A stretch of DNA of 64,000 nt from Nostoc sp. PCC 7107 (GTDB lineage: Bacteria; Cyanobacteriota; Cyanobacteriia; Cyanobacteriales; Nostocaceae). The stretch's first letter is position 1, and each line of letters begins with the position of its first letter. The translations under genes and the position numbers were made by a program. Where the stretch lies: positions 5,846,501 to 5,910,500 of the forward strand of contig NC_019676.1 in NCBI RefSeq assembly GCF_000316625.1, in the 5' to 3' direction. Shown here piece by piece: positions 9,467 to 17,583 of this stretch. Below the pieces are notes generated by a model. The model was not told where the DNA came from, searched no databases, and saw only the letters and a list, made by a program, of their open reading frames with translations.

Positions 9467-12193
9467 ATGAATCTTAGCTTGAAATATTTTTTGACAATTG
9501 CTGCTATTTTTATTTCGCTAATTGTACCTTTGCCAAACACCATTTTAGAAACATCCAGTACATTAGCGCAGACATCACAAAATCGCAAAGTAGAAGCTAA
9601 TAAACTTTCCCAAGAAGCTAGTAGACTTTTGCGACAAGGTAAGGCACAAGAAGCATTGAAGTTATTTGACGAGGTTTTAGCTATTCGCCGTGAGATTAAA
9701 GATCAGGTGGGTGAGAGTTTTACTTTACTGAGTATTGGTAAAGTTTACAGCAAAATTGGTCAGTACCCCAAAGCTTTAGAAGCTTATCAACAGGCTTTAG
9801 TACTTCGTCGACAAATTAAAGCTAAAGCTGGTGAAGTTGATATTCTATATAGAATTGCTGAAATTTATGACAAAATTGGTCAATATCCTCAAGCGCTAGA
9901 AACTTATCAGCAAGCTTTAGCAATTGCCCAAGAAGTTGGTAGTAATACTGTAGAAAGTGACACACTTAATGGTATTGGTTCTGCTTACAGAAGCATAGGA
10001 GAATATGCTAAAGCATTGGAGTTTCATAACCAAGCTTTAACTATTGCGAGAAAAACCAACGATAAAATTGAGGAAACTGAAAGTCTTAACAAAATCGGGT
10101 TAGTTTATAGACATCTTGGCGAATATTCTAAAGCGCTAGAGTTTTATCAGCAGGCTTTAAGTATTGCAAAAAAAATTAGCAATCGTTTCCTAGAAGGGGA
10201 TACCCTTAACAATATCGGCGTAGTCTACGATTATTTAGGACAGTATTCCCAAGCTTTAAATTTTTATCAGCAAGCTTTAACTATTTTTCAACAAATTCGT
10301 TATAGAGATTTAGAAGGCATCACGCTTAACAATATTGGTAGTATATATCAAAGTCTGGGTAAGTATTCTGATGCTTTAGCAGTATATCAACAAGCTCTAA
10401 ATCTAACCCAAAAATCAGGTTCTCGTGCTAACGAAGCAAGTATTATCAGCAATATTGGTTTGATTTATCGGATTCAAAATGAATATGCCAAAGCTTTAGA
10501 TTACTATCAGCAAGCTTTAGCAATTCAACAAGAAATCGGTGATAATCCAGGCAAAATTATCACTCTCAGTAACATAGCAGCTTTGTTTGAAAAACAGCAA
10601 AAACTAGAGTTAGCTATTACATTTTATAAACAGTCTGTTAATGTTACCGAAGATATTCGTCGTTCTTTACGTGTCTTACCAGGAAAACTCCAAAAATCAT
10701 ATATTGAGAATGTTTCTCGCAAATATCGTCGGTTAGCTGATTTATTGCTGTCTCAAAATCGTCCACTGGAAGCACAACAAGTACTAGATTTATTGAAGTT
10801 GCAAGAAGCAGATGAATATCTTAATAAGGTTGGAGAAAATCAAAACCAATCATTTAATCTTGATTTGCTTTCCCAAGAACAAAAAATAGTCTTGCAGTTA
10901 GAGACTATGCAAGGAAAAGAGATAGAGTTAGGTAAACAACTGGTAGCTTTAAGAAAAGCTTGTCAATCTCAATGCGCGATCGCCCAACAAAAGCGTATAG
11001 TTGAACTTGAGCAATTACAACAGCAATTCCGGCGAGAATTTAATACTTTTATTAATGGTACTGATATTAAATCACTAGTACGTCAATTAAATGAAACGGC
11101 AAAAGAACAAAATCTCCGCCTTTCTCATCTAAGCAAATTACGCGCTAATCTGCCAAAAGATGCTGTTTTAATATATCCCTTAGTTTTAGATGACAGACTA
11201 GAACTAATATTGGTTTCTCAATATGCTCCACCAGTACGCCGCACTTCAGCAGTCGCAAAACAAGAATTAAATCAAAAAATAGCAGAATTTCGCCAAGATT
11301 TAGTTAGATCAACTGGGAATCCCAAAAAAGTAGCAAATCAACTTTATGAATGGCTGATTAAACCTTTAGAATCAGACTTAAATCAAGCCCAAGCAAAAAC
11401 GATTATTTATGCACCTGATGCACGGTTGCGTTATATCCCTCTGACAGCTTTATATGATGGTAAACAATGGCTGGTACAACGCTTTGCTATTTATAACATT
11501 ACCGCTGCTAGTCTTGATGATCTCAAAACCAAACGTCAAACAAATTTGCGTACTTTAGCTGGGGCTTTTAGCCAAGGTAGTTACACTTTCCAAGTAGGCG
11601 CTCAAACTTTTAGTTTTGATGGGCTTATGTATGCAGGTAAAGAAGTTGATAACATTGCTCAAATTATTCCAAAGACTACTAAACTTATAGATAAAGAATT
11701 TTCACCAACGGCTATTATTTCTCAAGTAAATAACCACAATATAGTACATTTGGCTACTCATGCAGCATTTTTAGCGGGTAAACCAGAAGAGTCATTTATT
11801 TTGTTTGGTAATGGTGAACGGTTAACTTTACGAGATATAGAAAATTGGAACCTGCCAAATGTAGATTTAATTGTATTAAGTGCTTGTGAAACCGGAGTTG
11901 GCAATAAACTTGGTAATGGTGAAGAAGTTTTAGGGTTTGGATATCTAATGCAGTTAGCAGGAGCAAAAACTACTATTGCTTCATTATGGGTTGTAGATGA
12001 TGGTGGTACTCAAGTTTTAATGACTGAATTTTATGCCGCATTACAAAATCCCAACATCAGTAAATCTGAGGCTATTAGACAAGCACAATTAGCTTTAATT
12101 ACAGGTAATTTTCAAAGACTACAAAAGGAAAATTTAAGTCTTAACCATCCCTATTATTGGGCATCGTTTATTTTGATTGGTAATGGATTATAG
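9467..12193 (+). CDS. Exported TPR-CHAT domain protein (caspase-like peptidase)
   Basis: 908 residues. An N-terminal hydrophobic segment (about residues 5-25) ending in STLAQTSQ looks like a signal peptide. Nine tetratricopeptide repeats with a 40-residue period follow (about residues 45-400, consensus GxYxKALExYQQAL), then a helical linker (about 400-560), then a CHAT domain. The CHAT core shows the clan CD catalytic pair: His765 in HLATHAAF and Cys807 in LSACETGVG, with ASLWVVDD and HPYYWASFILIG after it. CHAT proteins are caspase-like proteases; some act in defence or regulated cell death, others have unknown roles. Export and substrate are inferred. It stands alone, not in an obvious operon. 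Confidence 0.88.
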   Translation: MNLSLKYFLTIAAIFISLIVPLPNTILETSSTLAQTSQNRKVEANKLSQEASRLLRQGKAQEALKLFDEVLAIRREIKDQVGESFTLLSIGKVYSKIGQYPKALEAYQQALVLRRQIKAKAGEVDILYRIAEIYDKIGQYPQALETYQQALAIAQEVGSNTVESDTLNGIGSAYRSIGEYAKALEFHNQALTIARKTNDKIEETESLNKIGLVYRHLGEYSKALEFYQQALSIAKKISNRFLEGDTLNNIGVVYDYLGQYSQALNFYQQALTIFQQIRYRDLEGITLNNIGSIYQSLGKYSDALAVYQQALNLTQKSGSRANEASIISNIGLIYRIQNEYAKALDYYQQALAIQQEIGDNPGKIITLSNIAALFEKQQKLELAITFYKQSVNVTEDIRRSLRVLPGKLQKSYIENVSRKYRRLADLLLSQNRPLEAQQVLDLLKLQEADEYLNKVGENQNQSFNLDLLSQEQKIVLQLETMQGKEIELGKQLVALRKACQSQCAIAQQKRIVELEQLQQQFRREFNTFINGTDIKSLVRQLNETAKEQNLRLSHLSKLRANLPKDAVLIYPLVLDDRLELILVSQYAPPVRRTSAVAKQELNQKIAEFRQDLVRSTGNPKKVANQLYEWLIKPLESDLNQAQAKTIIYAPDARLRYIPLTALYDGKQWLVQRFAIYNITAASLDDLKTKRQTNLRTLAGAFSQGSYTFQVGAQTFSFDGLMYAGKEVDNIAQIIPKTTKLIDKEFSPTAIISQVNNHNIVHLATHAAFLAGKPEESFILFGNGERLTLRDIENWNLPNVDLIVLSACETGVGNKLGNGEEVLGFGYLMQLAGAKTTIASLWVVDDGGTQVLMTEFYAALQNPNISKSEAIRQAQLALITGNFQRLQKENLSLNHPYYWASFILIGNGL

Positions 12194-12246
12194 CAGAACT
12201 ACATTAATCCAGTTAGGTAAAGTCATGATTTGGTTTGAGGAATTAT

Positions 12247-12813
12247 TTATAACTTTAACCAACCAAATAATTGCCCCAATGTCAAATGTAAATCACTGAC
12301 TAAATCGGGAACTGGCAATGTATCTTCTTCGTTTTCTAAAAATATTAGTTGCTGGTGAGGCGGATAAACTAAAACACAATTTTCCTCTGGATCAATTAAC
12401 CAACCTAAACTAGTCCCATGATTTAAACAATGTAAAATATTTTTAGTAACTTTAGTAGTACTTTGTTCAGGAGAGAGAATTTCAATTGTCCAATCTGGGC
12501 ATGTATTAAAAACATTAGCAATATTGCCTTTCTCATCTACAGGAATACGATTCCAAGCAAATACCGCGACATCTGGAACAGTGGAACGTCCACCAAATGT
12601 ACAGCGTAATTCTGGAAAAGCTAGGGCAGTTTTTTTGGGTTCTGCTACAGAATTAATTGCATTAGGTAATTGCAACTGAAGTCTACTATGTTTACCTTGA
12701 GGCATAGGTTTTTGAACTATTTCACCATCGACATATTCACTTGCTGGGTTAGTTTCTGGTAATTGTAAAAATTCCTCTAAAGATATACGGCGAGTTGGTG
12801 TTTTAATCATCAT
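12247..12813 (-). CDS. Uma2 family (DUF820) protein
   Basis: 188 residues. Family signature elements: EYVDGEIVQKPMPQGKHSRL near the N-terminus, VPDVAVF, then TIEILSPEQSTTKV with the presumed catalytic Glu, and LGWLIDPEENCVLVY. The putative nuclease activity has not been tied to a cellular function in cyanobacteria. It is convergent with the CHAT gene, and two adjacent Met codons can serve as the start. It is one of six Uma2 genes in the window. Confidence 0.85.
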   Translation of the reverse strand: MMIKTPTRRISLEEFLQLPETNPASEYVDGEIVQKPMPQGKHSRLQLQLPNAINSVAEPKKTALAFPELRCTFGGRSTVPDVAVFAWNRIPVDEKGNIANVFNTCPDWTIEILSPEQSTTKVTKNILHCLNHGTSLGWLIDPEENCVLVYPPHQQLIFLENEEDTLPVPDLVSDLHLTLGQLFGWLKL

Positions 12814-12948
12814 ATTTACCTGCGCGTATTTTAACTTAAGGTTAACTTAAATCAATTGATTTAGAACTGGAAGATTGTACCTTGTAAAAAGGGCGTGTGT
12901 GTCATTTACATGGCATGATCTGTATTTCGATATCATCCAAACAATACT

Positions 12949-14367
12949 ATGACTGACAATATAAATTTTCGCATTGAGCGCGACTCAATGGGCGATCGCC
13001 AAATTTCCAGTAATGTTTATTACGGTATTCAAACTTTACGGGCGACGGAAAACTTTCCTATCAGTGGTTTAAAGCCCTTAGCTACTTACGTAGATGCTTG
13101 CTTAATCATTAAAAAAGCTACTGCAATTGTTAATGGTGAATTGGACTGCATTTCCCAAGATATTAGTCAAGCAATTGTCCAAGCCACCGATGAAATCCTT
13201 GCGGGACAATTACGCGACCAGTTTGTTGTGGATGTCTATCAAGCTGGTGCTGGAACTTCCCACCACATGAATGTTAACGAAGTTTTGGCAAATCGGGCGT
13301 TAGAAATTCTCGGTGAGGAAAAAGGTAATTACAAACGAGTTAATCCTAACGATCATGTGAACTACGGACAGTCTACCAATGATGTTATTCCCACAGCGAT
13401 TCGCATTGGTGGGTTATTAGCATTGACTCATACACTTCACCCAGCTTTAGAAAAAGCGATCGCCGCCTTAGAAAGTAAAGCTGTAGAATTTCAAGATATC
13501 GTCAAATCTGGCAGAACTCATCTTCAGGATGCTGTACCTGTGCGTTTAGGCGATACTTTTGCTGCTTGGGCGCAAATCATCACAGACCACCAAAACCGCA
13601 TCTATACTGCTTCTGGAGATTTGATGGTGCTGGGTTTGGGTGGTAGTGCGTCGGGTACAGGTATGAATACTCATCCTTTATATCGCGCCCGTGTGGTGGA
13701 AGTTCTCTCAGAATTACTCAACGTACCTTTAGAACCTGCACCGCACTTAATGGCAGCTATGCAAAGTATGGCACCATTTGTCAGCGTTTCTGGGGCTTTA
13801 CGCAACTTGGCACAGGATTTAGTCAAAATATCTCATGATTTGCGGTTGATGGACTCAGGGCCGAAAACTGGTTTAAAAGAAATTCAACTCCCACCAGTCC
13901 AACCAGGTTCCTCAATTATGCCAGGGAAATATAACCCAGTCATGGCAGAGATGACATCAATGGTGTGTTTTCAGGTGATGGGTTACGATAGTGCGATCGC
14001 TCTTGCCGCCCAAGCAGGACAATTAGAATTGAACGTGATGATGCCGTTAATTGCCTATAACCTGATTCACAGTATCGAAATTCTCGGTAATACCATCGCT
14101 GTTTTGACAGAACGCTGCATTCAAAATATTACTGCCAACCGCGATCATTGTTTAGCTTATGCGGAAGGCAGTTTAGCCTTAGTCACCGCACTAAACACAC
14201 ACATCGGTTATCTCAATGCTGCGGAAGTCGCCAAAGAATCATTAGCAACTGGTAAATCTTTACGACAGATTGTTTTAGAAAAAGGGTTAATGACGGAAGC
14301 CCAATTAGCCGAAGTGTTAAATCTAGAACAGATGAGTAGTATTGTACCCCTCAAGACAGAATCTTAA
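12949..14367 (+). CDS. aspA: Aspartate ammonia-lyase
   Basis: 472 residues, fumarase/aspartase superfamily; it would convert aspartate reversibly to fumarate and ammonia in the cytosol. Seen: GAGTSHHMNVNEV, NPNDHVNYGQSTNDVIPTA, SGRTHLQDAVPVRLG and the superfamily signature GSSIMPGKYNPV (about residue 323). The pattern favours aspartase over class II fumarase, although paralogues are close and a fumarase role is not fully excluded. Monocistronic by spacing, followed by a HIP1-based hairpin. Confidence 0.88.
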   Translation: MTDNINFRIERDSMGDRQISSNVYYGIQTLRATENFPISGLKPLATYVDACLIIKKATAIVNGELDCISQDISQAIVQATDEILAGQLRDQFVVDVYQAGAGTSHHMNVNEVLANRALEILGEEKGNYKRVNPNDHVNYGQSTNDVIPTAIRIGGLLALTHTLHPALEKAIAALESKAVEFQDIVKSGRTHLQDAVPVRLGDTFAAWAQIITDHQNRIYTASGDLMVLGLGGSASGTGMNTHPLYRARVVEVLSELLNVPLEPAPHLMAAMQSMAPFVSVSGALRNLAQDLVKISHDLRLMDSGPKTGLKEIQLPPVQPGSSIMPGKYNPVMAEMTSMVCFQVMGYDSAIALAAQAGQLELNVMMPLIAYNLIHSIEILGNTIAVLTERCIQNITANRDHCLAYAEGSLALVTALNTHIGYLNAAEVAKESLATGKSLRQIVLEKGLMTEAQLAEVLNLEQMSSIVPLKTES

Positions 14368-14375
14368 AATCATCA

Positions 14376-14422
14376 GAAGCGATCGCACATATTGCAAATA
14401 TTTATCTCAGCGCGATCGCTTC
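14376..14422. terminator. Hairpin built from two HIP1 octamers after aspA
   Basis: GAAGCGATCGC (14376-14386) is the exact complement of GCGATCGCTTC (14412-14422) with a 25-base loop. It starts nine bases after the aspA stop. It has no strong T-run, so it may protect the mRNA end and not terminate by itself. Confidence 0.5.
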
Positions 14423-14595
14423 GTCTAACTTTACGTTTATCAGTAGTTAATTATTCATAAAACTCATTTCCGTATTTTCGTAATCAATAGAAGTGATAAA
14501 TGCTGAGTTTAAGCTTCCTGTAGAGAAAATTTAATATTATGTAATATGTTATTCAATATTCATACCTATCCCATCCTTAACGCAATTATTTATCT

Positions 14596-15567
14596 ATGCA
14601 GACTTACAAACCATCTGTCAGCTTAATCAGGGCTAAGTCTTACGAAAGCGCAGCTTTACGGGAATCCTTAATTACTTTGCTAGAACCCCTTGGCGGAATC
14701 ACAGCTTTTGTCAAACCAGGACAAAAGGTATTACTCAAGCCAAATCTGCTGACAGGCGCACGTCCTACGAAGGAATGTACTACCCGCGCTGAACTGGTTT
14801 ACGAAGTTGCCAAAATGGTAATTGAAGCTGATGGTAAACCATTTTTGGGGGATAGTCCGGCTTTTGGGAGTGCAAAAGGAGTCGCCATTGCAAATGGTTA
14901 TCTACCTTTAATTCAAGAACTCAATCTTCCTATCGTCGAATTTCATGGTCAACGTTACCAAACAGTCAGCGAAAATTTCAATCATTTGCTGTTGTGTAAA
15001 GAAGCGATGGAAGCTGATGTCATTATTAATTTGCCCAAAGCCAAATCACATCTGCAATTGACTTTAACAATGGGTGTGAAAAATTTGTTTGGTTGCGTTC
15101 CCGGTAAAATGAAAGCTTGGTGGCACATGGAAGCGGGGAAAGATGCTAACCGTTTTGGTGAGATGTTAGTAGAAACGGCGAAGACGATCAACCCAGATTT
15201 AACAATTTTAGATGGGATTATTGGTCATGAAGGCAATGGCCCTAGTGGTGGAGAACCTCGGAATTTAGGAATTTTAGCCGCAGCATCAGATGTATTTGCT
15301 TTAGATAGGGCTATCGTAGAAATTCTCAATGTTTCGCCCCTGCAAGTTCCGACTGTTGCAGCTTCTCAACGGTTAGGGGTTTGTCCTGAACTAGATGAAA
15401 TTGAGTTTCCGCTGTTACATCCTGATTTATTACAAATTTCAGATTGGCGCTTACCAGATAAATTAATGCCAATTGATTTTGCTATGCCCCGCGTGATCAA
15501 GTCTACCTTTAAACACCTTTACATTCGATTTATCAAGGAACCGATGAATACATATAGCAGAGGTTAG
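14596..15567 (+). CDS. DUF362 domain-containing protein
   Basis: 323 residues. Family features are the VLLKPNLLTG segment near residue 50, GDSPAFGSAKGV, INLPKAKSHLQLTLTMGVKNLFGCVPG (a core of the family) and the GGEPRNLGIL stretch. No 4Fe-4S cysteine cluster, found in some DUF362 proteins, is visible. The biochemical role is unknown; I do not infer one. It is preceded by an A/T-rich leader of about 200 bases and followed by a terminator-like hairpin about 100 bases downstream. Confidence 0.85.
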   Translation: MQTYKPSVSLIRAKSYESAALRESLITLLEPLGGITAFVKPGQKVLLKPNLLTGARPTKECTTRAELVYEVAKMVIEADGKPFLGDSPAFGSAKGVAIANGYLPLIQELNLPIVEFHGQRYQTVSENFNHLLLCKEAMEADVIINLPKAKSHLQLTLTMGVKNLFGCVPGKMKAWWHMEAGKDANRFGEMLVETAKTINPDLTILDGIIGHEGNGPSGGEPRNLGILAAASDVFALDRAIVEILNVSPLQVPTVAASQRLGVCPELDEIEFPLLHPDLLQISDWRLPDKLMPIDFAMPRVIKSTFKHLYIRFIKEPMNTYSRG

Positions 15568-16438
15568 TTTAAATGGGCAATTTTAGATAATCAGTAAGTG
15601 CAAAGTCAGCTACAGCAAAGGCAAAATTCGCAGAGTAATCTTTAATTACCCTCCGATTGCTTAACCAGACAACCGCCATCATCTAGTGGCGGTTTTTTAT
15701 GTAATTAATTTGTCATCAAACTTTGATTTAGTTAATAGTCATAAATCAGAAATATTCGGCGATCGCCTGTTCTAATTCTCCAGGTATTCTTACTCTACCT
15801 ATATATAGATTGACAAACCAAATGTAATGTTACATAACACTAGTATGGTGAGTTAAAAAATATTTTTTTCGTGTTATCACTGAATCACAAATGTTCAACT
15901 CAGTAGATATATGTATGTTGATTCAGCGTGTATTTTTGTGTTCTGATTTACTAATGATTAGTAAATTTTAATGTGTTCCTGGGCAAGCTGAGTCAAAGAA
16001 TAAAAAATAGATACCTATTCAGTAATATTTCGGTAGATATTGCTTGGGAATAAAATAATTCTAATCTGTGGAATCAGCCTGTATAAAGCATTTTCAGATG
16101 TTATAATGCAAAGGATTGCTCAGATGTGAGTTAATAATTTATATATGTACAACAGAGAAAATGTATTTTTTGATGCAATTTATTAAACTATGCTTAACCA
16201 AAAGATGGCAAATTATAGCCAGAGACTGTAACATATTATTCACTTAAGATAATTCCGAAATGTTTGTCTGGAACTTTGTATCAATCTTATCGGAGATAAA
16301 ATTATTGTTATGACACCTGCCAAATGGGTTCACTTTTTTGACTGCTACACAGTAGTAAGCAAAAAATCGCTAAAATGGCATCAATAATCTCTCCGAGAGA
16401 TAAAACTTATCAAGTGAGTTGAAGAATTTCAAATTTGT
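15568..16438. other. Long gene-free A/T-rich stretch
   Basis: 871 bases without a convincing ORF. It holds a good hairpin terminator near 15672-15699, a palindromic TGTAATGTTACA near 15820-15832 just after a TTGACA hexamer, and two similar CGGAGATAAAAT / CGAGAGATAAAAC motifs near 16290 and 16400. A 25-codon ATG ORF at about 16310-16387 is too short to support. A small RNA ending at the 15.7 kb terminator is possible but unproven. Confidence 0.4.
15672..15699 (+). terminator. Intrinsic terminator
   Basis: ACCGCCA (15672-15678) pairs with TGGCGGT (15686-15692), a loop of seven bases, followed by a run of T. It lies 105 bases after the DUF362 stop and would end that transcript or a short RNA in between. 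Confidence 0.75.
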
Positions 16439-16627
16439 ATGAATTCAAATAGTCAGTCTGCTAACCCTACCGCTACATATTCCCATCGTTTGGCAGACCT
16501 TGTGGGAACCGCGATCGCTCTGTTAACTTTAACGCTACCTCTATTTGTCATCGCCCATTATTCATCTAATGATGTACCCAATAATCAGCAACCCCTGACA
16601 TATCAACTGCACAAAGCCTCAGAGTAA
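16439..16627 (+). CDS. Small single-span membrane protein, unknown
   Basis: 62 residues: a polar N-terminus (Asn/Ser/Thr rich), one hydrophobic span (about residues 20-42, ADLVGTAIALLTLTLPLFVIAHY) and a polar C-terminus. I do not recognise the family. A strong terminator 28 bases after the stop supports a real short transcript. The HIP1 octamer in its coding sequence is normal for the genome. Confidence 0.6.
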   Translation: MNSNSQSANPTATYSHRLADLVGTAIALLTLTLPLFVIAHYSSNDVPNNQQPLTYQLHKASE

Positions 16628-16655
16628 ACTGCACTTACTTTAGTTAATCAGCCTT

Positions 16656-16694
16656 AAAAAAAGCGCTGCTGGTATTTCAAGCGGTGCTTTTTTT
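16656..16694 (+). terminator. Strong intrinsic terminator
   Basis: A 15-bp stem, AAAAAAAGCGCTGCT with AGCGGTGCTTTTTTT (two G-T pairs), nine-base loop, ending in seven T. It follows the small membrane protein gene. Confidence 0.85.
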
Positions 16695-16784
16695 ATCATC
16701 ATTATCTGCGATCGCAATAATTCTTTGCTGCACAACTGTCCATTCTCAAATCAGCTTGTCTATAATTTCGCTTCAATTCCAGGC

Positions 16785-17402
16785 TTATGAACCAGCATTA
16801 AAAACTTGTTCTGCGGTCAAATTTAACTCAGGGAAAGTAGGAGAGATGACTTTATCGCTACCCCGAAACAGACTGACTTGATATTCCCCATCAATTAGTT
16901 GATAGATTGAGACAGTAGCTTGTTTGGGATTCCCGATAAATTTCCGAGCGCCCAAAGCAGCATAGTCAATTATCCAATATTCAGGAATACCCATCGCTTC
17001 ATAATCTGCCAGTTTGAGATAGTAATCATCGCGCCAGTTAGTGCTAACAACCTCAATCACTAAAGGAATTGACGTACCTCTAGTCACAGTAGAGGATTTT
17101 TCCCAAAGCGGTTCATTCACTAAAGCGGTGTCATTGAGGATTAATACATCTGGGAAATAACCTGATTCTCTTTCTGGGGGTCTTACTATTGCTTGATTTG
17201 AGATAAAGTAGGGTAGATTTAATCGTCTAAACTCTAAAGTTAATTCAGCAGCCGAAAATCCTTTTATCCTTTCATGTTTACCTGTAGGCTGTGCCATTTC
17301 AACAATTTCCCCATTGTGGAGTTCGTAGCGTACCCCAGAGTTTTCAGGATACCAAGCGATAAATTCGTCCCAGGTAACTATTTTTTGTAAAGCTTGGGTC
17401 AT
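16785..17402 (-). CDS. Uma2 family (DUF820) protein
   Basis: 205 residues. Seen: ELHNGEIVEMAQPTGKHERI, YFPDVLIL, LVIEVVSTNWRDDY (presumed catalytic Glu in a slightly unusual EVVS context in place of the usual E-(I/L)-L-S-P) and PEYWIIDYAALGARKFIG. The fold is that of PD-(D/E)xK nucleases; the function is unknown. It lies alone between the small membrane protein and the acyl-CoA synthetase gene. Confidence 0.83.
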   Translation of the reverse strand: MTQALQKIVTWDEFIAWYPENSGVRYELHNGEIVEMAQPTGKHERIKGFSAAELTLEFRRLNLPYFISNQAIVRPPERESGYFPDVLILNDTALVNEPLWEKSSTVTRGTSIPLVIEVVSTNWRDDYYLKLADYEAMGIPEYWIIDYAALGARKFIGNPKQATVSIYQLIDGEYQVSLFRGSDKVISPTFPELNLTAEQVFNAGS

Positions 17403-17583
17403 AACAATTGATTACTATGGTTGCTTTGATTCTAGAACAGGGCAGAGTGTAAGGGTGTAAGGGTTTTTCATTCCTACACCCTTCTCTAAAACCTGAATTT
17501 TTCGTCTCAGTGCGTAAGTCCTAAAGTGCTATCCATGATATGGAGCCTACTCAACATCACTTCAGGACTTTGCCATATTTTGA

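Noticed and set aside
16310-16387. 25-codon ATG ORF in the 15.6-16.4 kb gap
   Set aside because: Too short and without supporting signals.
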